In this document: one piece after another, positions 24,309-32,842 of the stretch | How positions within the stretch are numbered: the first letter of the stretch is position 1 | Layout: the number at the start of each line of letters is the position of its first letter | Assembly: GCA_937921485.1 (NCBI GenBank) | Contig: CAKZSV010000081.1 | Span: 1 to 36,645, forward strand | Reading direction: 5' to 3' | Source of the DNA: an uncultured bacterium | GTDB taxonomy: Bacteria > Spirochaetota > UBA4802 > JAGODF01 | DNA: 36,645 nucleotides | Notes under the pieces: model-generated | What the model saw: the letters and a program-made list of their open reading frames with translations, nothing else | Told to the model about the DNA's origin: nothing | The model's database searches: none | Made by a program: the position numbers and the translations under genes

Positions 24309-26087
24309 TCACTTTTCAACGGTGCGTATTGACAGTTCTTTCAACTGTTCTTCCGAAACATACGACGGAGCCTCGCTCATCAGGCACTGGCCTCTCTGCG
24401 TTTTAGGGAAGGCGATAACGTCACGAATTGAAGCGCGCTTCAATAAAAGCATCATGATCCTGTCCAGCCCCAGCGCGATTCCGCCGTGAGGCGGCGCGCC
24501 ATACTTGAGCGCTTCTAAGAGAAACGAAAATTTAATTTTCGCCTCCTCCTCGCCGATGCCTAAAATCGTGAACATCTTCCTTTGAAGTTCCGTATCGAAT
24601 ATCCGGATGGAACCCCCGCCGATTTCAACGCCGTTGAGAACTATGTCGTAGGCCTGCGCCTTGATATCGTCTACATTCTCAGGCGTGAGAGTGTCAAGCA
24701 TATTCCAGTGATCCACTCTGGGCGAGGTGAAAGGGTGGTGTTTCGAATAGAAACGGCCGTCTTCCTGGCTGTATTCAAGAAGCGGGAAATCAGTGACCCA
24801 TACAAACCGAAGCGCATCAGGGTCCACCAGGTCCAAATCCTTCCCCACTTTGAGGCGAAGGTTGCCGAGAGCATCGTTTACCACTCCCGCAGAATCTGAC
24901 ACGAAGAAAAGCAGTGTATCGTCGGATGGCGCGGCTCTCTCGATGAGCGCATGCTGTTCATTCTGCGAAAAATATTTTGCGATTCCTCCTTCAAAAGCGC
25001 CTGCTTTGTATCGCGCCCAGAAGAGGTTTTTCGCGCGGTACACTTTCACAAACTCACTGTATTCGTCGATCATCTTGCGCGATATCTTCAAACCGCCGGG
25101 AATCGGCATCACTTTGATTTTTCCGCCGGATTTCACATTGGATGCGAACGCTTCAAACTGCGACGAGGCGAAAACATCGCTCACGTCGCGAAGTTCGAGT
25201 CCAAATCGCATATCGGGTGCGTCCTTGCCGAAGCGCGCCATGGCCTCATCGTACGAAATTTTTTCAAATGGTACGCCGATATCCTTCCCCAGTGCCGCTT
25301 TTACAATTTCAACCAGCACCCCTTCGATTATCTCCATAATCATGGGGGGATCAACAAACGACATTTCAAGATCGACCTGGGTAAATTCCGGCTGGCGGTC
25401 ATTGCGGAGGTCCTCGTCACGGAAACATTTTACAATTTGAAAATATCGATCAAATCCGGACACCATGAGGATCTGCTTAAAAAGCTGGGGCGACTGCGGC
25501 AACGCATAAAACATTCCCTTGTTGATGCGGCTGGGAACTAAAAAATCGCGCGCTCCTTCTGGCGTCGATTTATTGAGCATGGGCGTCTCGATTTCAATAA
25601 ATTTTTTGCCGGAAAGGTAATTGCGGATTACCTGGCAAACCCTGTGGCGCATAATAAGCGCCTCCTGCATATCGGAGCGGCGCAGATCCAGATAACGGTA
25701 TTTCAGCCGAAGGTCTTCGGAGGGATTTTCATGCAAATCAACTGCAAAAGGCGGCAGTTCCGAAGCACTCAGGATCGCAATTTCGCTTACAACAATTTCT
25801 ACTTCTCCAGTGGGGATATTCGGATTGATGGCCTCCGGTGCGCGAAGCCGCACAACTCCCCCGACCATGATGCAGTATTCATTGCGCAAAGCTTCCGCCG
25901 TTTCGACAACATTTCTAGAACTGGTCGAGGTATCGATTACGAGCTGAACAATTCCCGTTATATCGCGAAGCCAGATGAAGGTGATGCCGCCCAATTCGCG
26001 CTTCCGGTCAACCCATCCGTACAGGCGAAGCAGTTTTCCCGCATCATGTTTTGCAACTTCGCCACAATACGTTCTTTCCTTAAACAT
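24309..26087 (-). CDS. aspS: aspartyl-tRNA synthetase, bacterial type
   Basis: 592 aa, full length. It has an N-terminal OB fold (RLYGWVDRKRELGGITFIWLRDITG), class II motif 2 (KCFRDEDLRNDRQPEFTQVDLEMSF), the inserted GAD domain typical of bacterial AspRS (about 285-415) and motif 3 (GGIALGLDRIMMLL) followed by IAFPKTQRGQCLMSEAPS. It charges tRNA-Asp; whether it also charges tRNA-Asn was not determined. GGAGG lies 5-6 nt before the ATG. It is first of the aspS-phoH-pgpH-ybeY operon; a possible TTGACG -35 is at 26166-26171 on the minus strand with no convincing -10. Confidence 0.97.
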   Translation of the reverse strand: MFKERTYCGEVAKHDAGKLLRLYGWVDRKRELGGITFIWLRDITGIVQLVIDTSTSSRNVVETAEALRNEYCIMVGGVVRLRAPEAINPNIPTGEVEIVVSEIAILSASELPPFAVDLHENPSEDLRLKYRYLDLRRSDMQEALIMRHRVCQVIRNYLSGKKFIEIETPMLNKSTPEGARDFLVPSRINKGMFYALPQSPQLFKQILMVSGFDRYFQIVKCFRDEDLRNDRQPEFTQVDLEMSFVDPPMIMEIIEGVLVEIVKAALGKDIGVPFEKISYDEAMARFGKDAPDMRFGLELRDVSDVFASSQFEAFASNVKSGGKIKVMPIPGGLKISRKMIDEYSEFVKVYRAKNLFWARYKAGAFEGGIAKYFSQNEQHALIERAAPSDDTLLFFVSDSAGVVNDALGNLRLKVGKDLDLVDPDALRFVWVTDFPLLEYSQEDGRFYSKHHPFTSPRVDHWNMLDTLTPENVDDIKAQAYDIVLNGVEIGGGSIRIFDTELQRKMFTILGIGEEEAKIKFSFLLEALKYGAPPHGGIALGLDRIMMLLLKRASIRDVIAFPKTQRGQCLMSEAPSYVSEEQLKELSIRTVEK

Positions 26088-26250
26088 ATTGCCTCCGAAA
26101 ACTGATTTTACGCCATTGAAAATACCGGGCTTCGGAAGTAAATAACTTTACCGGGAGCATAATTACGTCAATATAAAATATTTGGCGGAGAAAATCATGA
26201 AGAACTTATACAGTTCGCAAATCTGCGCAGGCCTATAGGTGCCCGAAATA

Positions 26251-27663
26251 TTACTCGGCCTTCGTGACAGGGCTTATCTCCGGCGCCATCACTGCCGGAT
26301 AGCGCCTGGAAGAATACCAGCGCCAGAGATAATAGATGGGCACGCCTCCAAACACCGCTAGAAGCGCAAAGCGAGACGTGCTGGTCCATGCCAGAAAACC
26401 TGCTGCAAGCATGAACACGGAAATGATCACAAAAAGAAGAGGAACCAGCGGAAAAAAAGGAACCTTGAAGGGACGCGGAATATCGGGCCTTGTATACCGA
26501 AGGTATATAAGGCCTATCACCGTGATAACCGGAAAGATGCCGAGCGCGAAACCCATATACTCCATAAGAATGGTTGAATTTCCTACGAACACGTAAAAGA
26601 CCGAAAGAATAATCTGAAGGAAGATGGCGAATGCCGGCGTCTGAAACCGCTCGCTCACCGTGCCGAGAATGCCGAAGAGCATGTGATCCTTCGCCATGGC
26701 GTAATACACGCGCGGCCCGATCATAATTTCCACAGATATGGATGACAGCAGCATGAGCGCAATCGCGAGCGTAAAAAAATTCGAAACATTAGGACCAAAG
26801 AGGTACCGTGCCGCCACCGCTCCCACTGCCTTCTGGTTCATGAGCGCCTCGCCGGGCGCAGAGACAAGAAATACCACATTGACCAGAAGATAAAGTACTG
26901 AGGTGATGATGGTTCCCCAGAGAAGCGCGCGAGGCAGATTTTTTTCAGGATTTTTAATTTCACCCGACAAATACGACGCGCCGTTCCATCCCGTATAAGA
27001 AAACATTATAATGAGAAGCGACAGCCCCATCACCGGAATTCCGGACATAGGCTGGGCTGATGCCTGGGGATACACGGCAGTCAGGCGCCCGGCCTGGCTC
27101 CAGTCGGCCATGTATGCACCGAAACCCAGAAGCGCCGCTATGATGAGCACTTTCATCACCGTCAGTACGTTCTGCACCGCGCTTCCTATTCGAACGCCGA
27201 TGATGTGAATGCCTCCAAAAAACACAATGAGCATGGACGCAAGTATTCTCTGATTCCAGGGGCTTGAGAGGAATGCCGCCACAGGAGACTGCACTCCCTG
27301 AAAGCTTAAAAAAAACTGGCGGATATATTCAACGATTGTGATTGAGGTCACCGCAACGCAGGCGGTAAATCCGATGATGAGAGAAATCCACCCGGAAAGA
27401 AACGCGGGCATCATGCCGAACGTTTTTTTGAGATATACGTACTCTCCTCCGACATGCGGCCACATGGTTGCCAGTTCCGCATAGCACAGAGAGCCCGTGA
27501 GAGCCACCACAAGCGCCACGCACCATAAAATGAGGATCGCGAAAGCGTTCTGCGTCATGCCGAGGACTTCGCCGGTCGTGATGAATATTCCCGTGCCTAT
27601 CATGCTGGCCACCACCACCAGCACCGCGGTGGGAAGGCCCAATTGTCGCTTCAGTTCTGTCAT
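26251..27663 (-). CDS. APC-superfamily amino acid permease
   Basis: About 470 aa with 12 predicted TM helices. The signature of TM1, VASMIGTGIFITTGEVLG, contains the unwound substrate-binding turn (GTGIF) of APC transporters; FSYTGWNGASYLSGEIKNPEKNLPRAL is the matching TM6-to-loop hallmark. It imports or exchanges amino acids or amines; specificity is not predictable. I use the ATG at 27663 (MTELKRQLG), which begins just before TM1, with AGGA about 11 nt upstream; an in-frame ATG at 27762 would add a 33-residue leader covering the palindrome at 27736. It lies downstream of a cupin gene on the same strand with a 219-bp gap. Confidence 0.9.
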   Translation of the reverse strand: MTELKRQLGLPTAVLVVVASMIGTGIFITTGEVLGMTQNAFAILILWCVALVVALTGSLCYAELATMWPHVGGEYVYLKKTFGMMPAFLSGWISLIIGFTACVAVTSITIVEYIRQFFLSFQGVQSPVAAFLSSPWNQRILASMLIVFFGGIHIIGVRIGSAVQNVLTVMKVLIIAALLGFGAYMADWSQAGRLTAVYPQASAQPMSGIPVMGLSLLIIMFSYTGWNGASYLSGEIKNPEKNLPRALLWGTIITSVLYLLVNVVFLVSAPGEALMNQKAVGAVAARYLFGPNVSNFFTLAIALMLLSSISVEIMIGPRVYYAMAKDHMLFGILGTVSERFQTPAFAIFLQIILSVFYVFVGNSTILMEYMGFALGIFPVITVIGLIYLRYTRPDIPRPFKVPFFPLVPLLFVIISVFMLAAGFLAWTSTSRFALLAVFGGVPIYYLWRWYSSRRYPAVMAPEISPVTKAE

Positions 27664-27735
27664 TTGGTAGTATTTCCTGATATATTTCTCGAAATTCGCT
27701 TTAATGAAAAATCGGTTATCCCATTTTAATACAAA

Positions 27736-27782
27736 TGCCTCCAGTGGAGGCACCTGATGCACGCTTTATGTCGATTGTCAAC
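27736..27782 (-). promoter_or_regulatory. candidate permease promoter with start-site palindrome
   Basis: On the minus strand TTGACA (27777-27782) is a consensus -35; the matching -10 is poor. Just downstream is a perfect 17-nt palindrome TGCCTCCACTGGAGGCA (27736-27752) about where transcription would start. It could be a repressor site or a leader stem-loop. A second, 6-bp-arm palindrome ATTCATCAATGAAT lies at 27792-27805. Confidence 0.4.
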
Positions 27783-27882
27783 AGCGCGATAATTCATCAA
27801 TGAATAGTCTGCGAACAGTTATTATTATTATCGAAAAAAGTCAAGCGTATAATCATTTTTATTTTAATAATTTATTAAAATT

Positions 27883-28218
27883 TCACTTCTCTTTGATGAC
27901 GTAATCCGCTCTCACCGGGCTCCACGAATCGTACACAATGCAGGGCCCCTCGATGACTTCCGCCCCATGCAGTGCATTTGCCGGCACGCGTATCACATGA
28001 CCTGCCGAAACAATGCGCTCCTCCCCCTCTACGGAAAAGCGGAGCATGCCGGAAATAATCACGCTGATCTGCTCGTGCTCATGGGAATGCTCCGGCAACA
28101 CGGCGCCGGGGGCAAGCGTGACAAACGTTACCATGAGATTCTGCAAATGCACCGATTTCAGAGTGATGCCATCGAGAATTTCTTTCTGCGGAAGCTCGCT
28201 TATTTTGAAAAATTTCAT
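27883..28218 (-). CDS. small cupin-domain protein
   Basis: 111 aa from the ATG at 28218, which has GAGAGGTGG just upstream; an ATG nine codons earlier is less likely. It is a single cupin barrel: motif 1 PEHSHEHEQISVIISGMLRF with three His and a Glu as metal ligands, and motif 2 GHVIRVPANALHGA with the fourth His. Such stand-alone cupins are dioxygenases, isomerases or sensors. No partner domain is present. It is divergent from the serine hydrolase and upstream of the permease. Specific function unknown. Confidence 0.88.
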   Translation of the reverse strand: MKFFKISELPQKEILDGITLKSVHLQNLMVTFVTLAPGAVLPEHSHEHEQISVIISGMLRFSVEGEERIVSAGHVIRVPANALHGAEVIEGPCIVYDSWSPVRADYVIKEK

Positions 28219-28354
28219 CACACCACCTCTCGATCCTGATTTCACGAAACCAATGGGTGATACAAAGAAATCGCCCGTGCACCATAAAAATATTGCCAGA
28301 CCACCACGAATTATGCATTATGACATGCACCATTGTCGATTGCAATTATTTTTT

Positions 28355-29677
28355 ATGATGAAACATTTTTTCACTCTAATCCCGGCATTGCCGCTGATCG
28401 TATTCCTCATCCTCTGCGAAATCTCCGGGGTCAACGCGTTTTTTGGGAATACTGATATTCCCATCGAAACTAACGCGCCCGATGCAACAAAAGACTCGCT
28501 GATTGCCATCATGCAAAAATACCGCGTCATCGGCATGAATTACCTTGTGGTGCGCAAAGGCGAGGAAGTAGGCTACGGCTGTTTCGGATATGCGGATGCC
28601 GAAAGAAAAGTTCCCATGAAAAGAACGACGATCTTCCGCATCGCGTCAATTTCAAAACCCATTGCAGCCACTGCATTACTACAGCTTGTAGAGAAAAAAA
28701 AATGCCGCCTTGATGATAATATCGAAAAGCATCTCGGCTTTAAGGTGCGCAATCCACGCCACCGCAAAAGAGCCATCACAATCCGGCATCTTCTCACGCA
28801 CACGTCCGGGCTCAGCGACGAAGGCGGATACGGCGAATTTCTTCGCGCATCCTACGGCGATGCCCCTCCTCCTCTCTCGTCGATACTGGCGGCAGATGGA
28901 ATTTACGTCATGAAAAAAAACTGGCAAACTCATCCGCCCGGAAAGAAGTTCCATTATTCAAACTTAGGCTATGGGACAATCGCCACCATCATTGAAAAAA
29001 AATCTCGCCTGCGGTTTGATGAGTATTGCAAAAAACACGTTTTCCAGCCGCTCGGCATGCACGCGAGTTTCAATGTTGACGACTTTGAGAGCGTCGATGA
29101 TTTCGCCGTGCTGTATTCACATTACAGCGAAGAGGAAAAAGCACGTGAAGAGTACAAAAATAAAAATGAATTTGAACCATCAATGGACGCATATCGGGGC
29201 AGAAAACCGCAGACAAAAAATTTTACAGGGTGGAAGCCCGGGTTTAATGCCGTAGTGCATTCTCCGCAGGGCGGCGCGCGTGTTTCGATGATCGATCTTG
29301 CAAAATTCATGACGGCGCTCATGGGCGATGGAAGCATCGATAAAAAATCGCGAATTCTTAAGCCCGCTTCAGTGAGAGAAATGAGAAAAACACAGTGGTC
29401 GGGGACTCTGGGAAACGGCCTTCTGCGCAAAACAGGACTCGGGCTTACCATCACGAAAAACCTCATTCAGGGAGAAACGCTATACGGGCATAGCGGCAGA
29501 GCGTACGGGTTTCAGGGCATGATGTATTTCAACTGCGCGAAGAAATACGGCATCATCATTTTCATGAACGGCGGCGATTATTATAAAGACGAAAAAGAAC
29601 CGGTGGAATTTCACAATATCGAGCTTGAGCTTTTCAGGCTTTTGCATGAAAGATATATTGCGATGAAAGGTCATTAA
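28355..29677 (+). CDS. exported serine hydrolase, beta-lactamase / penicillin-binding-protein-like
   Basis: 440 aa with an N-terminal signal segment (FFTLIPALPLIVFLILCEIS). The class C beta-lactamase family motifs are present: S98-x-x-K101 (ASISKPIA), Y201-S-N203 (FHYSNLGYG) and H379-S-G381 (YGHSGRAYG) in place of KTG. Relatives include D,D-peptidases, esterases and beta-lactamases; the sequence does not choose among them. A periplasmic role is expected. No good Shine-Dalgarno is visible; ATGs at 28355 and 28358 adjoin the signal segment, and 28325 is also in frame. Confidence 0.88.
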   Translation: MMKHFFTLIPALPLIVFLILCEISGVNAFFGNTDIPIETNAPDATKDSLIAIMQKYRVIGMNYLVVRKGEEVGYGCFGYADAERKVPMKRTTIFRIASISKPIAATALLQLVEKKKCRLDDNIEKHLGFKVRNPRHRKRAITIRHLLTHTSGLSDEGGYGEFLRASYGDAPPPLSSILAADGIYVMKKNWQTHPPGKKFHYSNLGYGTIATIIEKKSRLRFDEYCKKHVFQPLGMHASFNVDDFESVDDFAVLYSHYSEEEKAREEYKNKNEFEPSMDAYRGRKPQTKNFTGWKPGFNAVVHSPQGGARVSMIDLAKFMTALMGDGSIDKKSRILKPASVREMRKTQWSGTLGNGLLRKTGLGLTITKNLIQGETLYGHSGRAYGFQGMMYFNCAKKYGIIIFMNGGDYYKDEKEPVEFHNIELELFRLLHERYIAMKGH

Positions 29678-29783
29678 GCATATTCTTTAGAACTTTCCGC
29701 ATTTTTTTAATTGATTTTTCATCATCATATTCCATATCATTATCTTAAAAAAAAATTATCATATAATAAACCGGAATTGCACT

Positions 29784-30435
29784 ATGAAATTTCAAAAAAA
29801 AGAAGTAAGCATCGACAAAACCAAATCTTTTTGATATAGTGGTTGCCATCGCATCCGGTCTTGTGGGGGCATATGGGAATGCAAATAAAAAGATCAGCAA
29901 CACACTTGTCGGCATTGCAATAGCAGTTGCGCTCATGCCGCCTCTGTGTACTATTGGAATTGGAGTTGGCAATTTCGACTGGACTATTGCACGCGGTGCT
30001 CTTATTCTTTTTACCATCAATTTAATCTCAATTTCACTATCAGGCGCAATAATATTCTGGATTATGAAAATACATCCAAAATCTCAGGAGGAAAAGGAAA
30101 AGATTGCGAAGAGAGCATTATCACAAATTATTATTTCAACCGTATTGTTAATGCTCATTGCTATACCTGTAGGAATTTATACGTACAGAACATTCCAATT
30201 GGAACATGCTAAAAAGATAGCATGGAAGACAGCAAAAAATTTTTTCGGAACCGATGTGTTTACCGTGCAATTTAATGAAAATCATGGAAAACTCGATGTG
30301 ATAGTTATCTTGCTTTCACAAAAATCTAATGGAGAAACAATCAAGCAAGTGGAGAATATCAAATCATTACATCCCGATTTTGGAACTGTGAAAATTAAGT
30401 TCATTCAAACAGTGACAAGTGATACTAACAATTAA
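29784..30435 (+). pseudogene. truncated DUF389 membrane protein gene
   Basis: The frame 29809-30435 encodes the C-terminal half of a DUF389 (TIGR00341) protein: STKPNLFDIVVAIASGLVGAYG, then GIAIAVALMPPLCTIGIGVG and further TM helices. Family members have several TM helices before this point, and those are missing. A stop (TAA, 29806-29808) precedes the homology; a short frame from ATG 29784 (MKFQKKEVS...) runs into it one base out of phase, consistent with a frameshift as well as loss of the 5' part. A GTG at 29839 could still start a short protein. The region is A+T-rich compared with its neighbours. Confidence 0.75.
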
Positions 30436-30515
30436 ATTTCATTGCCTGGTTTTTGCACCTTTTTAAAGCAAAAAGGGTACATCTTTCTGAGAACTGATAC
30501 ACAGGGAGTTCCTTT

Positions 30516-31553
30516 ATGCAACCTTATAAAAATATTTGTTTATTATCATCATTACTGATTTTCTCAATCATAGTACAATCGCTGTATGCCCAGGAATCAC
30601 CCGCTGTTGCCGAAAGTAAATCCGAAACCATAAAGACATTCGAGTCTGATGTCATCGTCCGGGGCTTTATCAGCCGGCCTTTTTTAACCCTCACCCTCAG
30701 GCATTATACGCCGAAAGATGAAGAAAACAAGTCCCAGATTATTCGCTACGAACCAAACACCCTTGCGCACTGGGGGGCGGGTTTCTCCTGGAAGGGTTTC
30801 GGATTTTCTTTTGGCCTGGATTCGCCGAAATCAGGAAAGGATGAAAAATTATACGGCAACACGAAGTATTACGACTTTCAGATATACTTCTATGGCCGGC
30901 AATTTGGCTTTGATGCGCACTATCAAAATTACAAAGGATTTTATCTTTCACAACCAGAGAAGTATGGCTATGTAGCGGGAAGCGCAGAATCGATCAGGCC
31001 GGACATCGCGGCAAAAACCACAGGCTGCAATGTCTTCTGGTCGTTTTTCGAGGAGTATTCCTTCAGCGCGGCATTCGACCAGTCCCAGCGCCAGATAACA
31101 ACCGCCTTCTCGCCGCTTCTGATGGCATCGTTTAGCCGCTTTTCGATTGAAAGCGATTATTCTCTGATTCCCCCATCCGAGGAGGCCAGCTACGGGAAGT
31201 TTGCCGGCTACAGAGGCGGCGATTACACCGGCATCGCAATTGCTCCCGGATTTGCGATGACCTATGTATGGAATGCGTTCTGGTATTTCGCGGGCGCAGC
31301 TTTCTTAGGTTCAGGATGGATGCACAAGGATTACACCACCGCATCGGGAAATACCGTAGAAAACAAACCTTTCGGGAAAGCAAACCTTCGCGCCTCATTC
31401 GGCTACAATGATGACCAGCTGTTCGCAGGAATCCAGGGAAGCATCGATTTCACCGCATCCGAGCGTACCCTCCGGCGCGACCGCAACGAAGAGATGACGG
31501 AAGCGGTTGCGGCCACGGGTATTATTGAAATATTTTTCGGGATACGATTTTGA
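30516..31553 (+). CDS. predicted outer-membrane beta-barrel protein (DUF4421-like)
   Basis: 345 aa with a signal peptide ending SLYAQ. The body alternates aromatic and small residues as in barrel strands (GAGFSWKGFGFSFGLD, YYDFQIYFYGRQFGFDAHYQNYKGFYL) and ends in IEIFFGIRF, a terminal Phe typical of outer-membrane proteins recognised by the BAM complex. The central block strongly resembles DUF4421. GGGAG lies about 7 nt before the ATG. It implies a diderm envelope. Function unknown; it is not in an obvious operon apart from the small membrane protein that follows. Confidence 0.8.
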   Translation: MQPYKNICLLSSLLIFSIIVQSLYAQESPAVAESKSETIKTFESDVIVRGFISRPFLTLTLRHYTPKDEENKSQIIRYEPNTLAHWGAGFSWKGFGFSFGLDSPKSGKDEKLYGNTKYYDFQIYFYGRQFGFDAHYQNYKGFYLSQPEKYGYVAGSAESIRPDIAAKTTGCNVFWSFFEEYSFSAAFDQSQRQITTAFSPLLMASFSRFSIESDYSLIPPSEEASYGKFAGYRGGDYTGIAIAPGFAMTYVWNAFWYFAGAAFLGSGWMHKDYTTASGNTVENKPFGKANLRASFGYNDDQLFAGIQGSIDFTASERTLRRDRNEEMTEAVAATGIIEIFFGIRF

Positions 31554-31620
31554 AGCTTCACTTCAACCTCTGCTACATTTTCGCATCGTTATTGCCGATA
31601 CTGCATACAGGAGTGTCATC

Positions 31621-31794
31621 ATGCAGATAATCGGAAACAACAACTCAGCTCGAAAATCGAAATTGCTGCGTTATCCCCGCGCAGGAGTATATCTTCTCGA
31701 AGGGCTGGCCTGTATTTCTCTTATCGCAATCGGGACATTTTTTTTGGGGAAAAAAGCGACCGGGAATAATCAAAAAAACCAGGACGCTTCATAA
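31621..31794 (+). CDS. 57-aa single-pass membrane mini-protein
   Basis: ATG 31621 has AGGAGTG 5-6 nt upstream, better than an in-frame ATG at 31507 that lies inside the preceding gene. The protein is 57 aa with a basic N-terminus (SARKSKLLRYPR), one TM helix (VYLLEGLACISLIAIGTFFLG) and a charged polar tail (KKATGNNQKNQ). It lies 68 bp after the outer-membrane protein gene and 4 bp before the convergent AEC transporter stop. No family recognised. Confidence 0.65.
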   Translation: MQIIGNNNSARKSKLLRYPRAGVYLLEGLACISLIAIGTFFLGKKATGNNQKNQDAS

Positions 31795-31798
31795 CGAA

Positions 31799-32755
31799 TC
31801 ATCTGGAATATATCATATACAAAACCCACATCGCTGCCGGAACAGACACCAGAGCTGCGATAAAACTCGCAGTCAGCATCTGGTTTGCAAACCCCCTGCT
31901 TCCGCCTGCTTTTTCCGTAACAATTGGAAATGCGGTAATCGGTGGTACCGCGGCCGACAGAACCACAATGAGGGCGATATTGAACGGCGGACGAATCACC
32001 CAGAGAATACCGAGGGCAATTGCCGGAAAAATGATATTCTTCACGAGCACGAACACCGTCGCCTCCAGGATACGAAGCCGTTCCTTTTTTTGCAAATCAA
32101 GATAGATTGAACCCCCGATGATGAGTATGATGAGCGGGAGGGCCATCTCCGCCACCACCGATGCGATTTTTATCACCACCCCGGGCACAAAAGCCGAGGC
32201 ACCGCTCAGTTTGAGGGCCATGCTTATCGCCGTAGCGAGTAAAATGGGATTTCTCAGAACCTTCCAGTTGAATGAAAATTGATGCGCGGAATCTGACTTC
32301 CGGAAAAATACATGATAGGTATTAAAGAAAAAAGCAGGAAAAAGAAAGGTAAAAAGAAAGAGGTCGGCAAGATAGACCGAATCCTGTCCGTACACCCCTC
32401 TGATTATACCCATAGGAATAAAAATACCGTTATGGTACATGAGGCCGACCCTGAATTCGCTTCTGTATTTTCTTTTAATCACAAAGGAGAAAACGAGTGT
32501 GCACACCAGCACGCCCGCGCTGAAGAATACCCACCACAGAGGGAATTGATACCAGTTTGCATGCTGTGCCGGGTTGAAGCTTTTCATGATGTTGGAAAAA
32601 ACCAGGCATGGCAAGGCGATATCGATGGCAAGTGGCGTTAAGGTCTGGATGATATCATCGGGCAGGAGCTTTCGCCTCAGAATCCAGAATCCTAAAAAGC
32701 CAATCCCTATGATGGTGATAACCGCTTCGAATGTGAGAAAAAAAATTTCCATCAT
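31799..32755 (-). CDS. AEC (auxin efflux carrier) family transporter
   Basis: 318 aa with about ten TM helices in two five-helix repeats, opening IITIIGIGFLGFWILRRKLLPDD and closing near VVLSAAVPPITAFPIVTEKAGGS. The conserved polar spots in the middle of TM helices (GLMYHNGIFIPMGII) and AAVPP fit the bile/arsenite/AEC-type transporters, which move organic acids or similar anions. Substrate unknown. It lies 87 bp after the MATE gene on the same strand and may be cotranscribed. Two adjacent ATGs start it; the ribosome site is weak. Confidence 0.88.
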   Translation of the reverse strand: MMEIFFLTFEAVITIIGIGFLGFWILRRKLLPDDIIQTLTPLAIDIALPCLVFSNIMKSFNPAQHANWYQFPLWWVFFSAGVLVCTLVFSFVIKRKYRSEFRVGLMYHNGIFIPMGIIRGVYGQDSVYLADLFLFTFLFPAFFFNTYHVFFRKSDSAHQFSFNWKVLRNPILLATAISMALKLSGASAFVPGVVIKIASVVAEMALPLIILIIGGSIYLDLQKKERLRILEATVFVLVKNIIFPAIALGILWVIRPPFNIALIVVLSAAVPPITAFPIVTEKAGGSRGFANQMLTASFIAALVSVPAAMWVLYMIYSR

Positions 32756-32842
32756 TCACTACCGTAATGAAAATTTCCGCTTATCAACAGCACTTTGTTT
32801 TTTAAAGAAATTCTTGTTGAATGCATAACGCATTGTGGCGTC

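Noticed and set aside
26197..26238. 13-codon frame with GGCGGAG upstream, between aspS and the permease
   Set aside because: It is too short to judge, has no promoter I could pair convincingly, and no conserved feature.
27664..27760. T-box or other amino-acid riboswitch in the permease leader
   Set aside because: The leader is too short and lacks the conserved T-box sequence; only a simple palindrome is seen.
28013..28354. N-terminal extension of the serine hydrolase across the cupin gene
   Set aside because: It would overlap the divergent cupin gene, whose motifs are clear, and would place the signal peptide in the middle of the protein.
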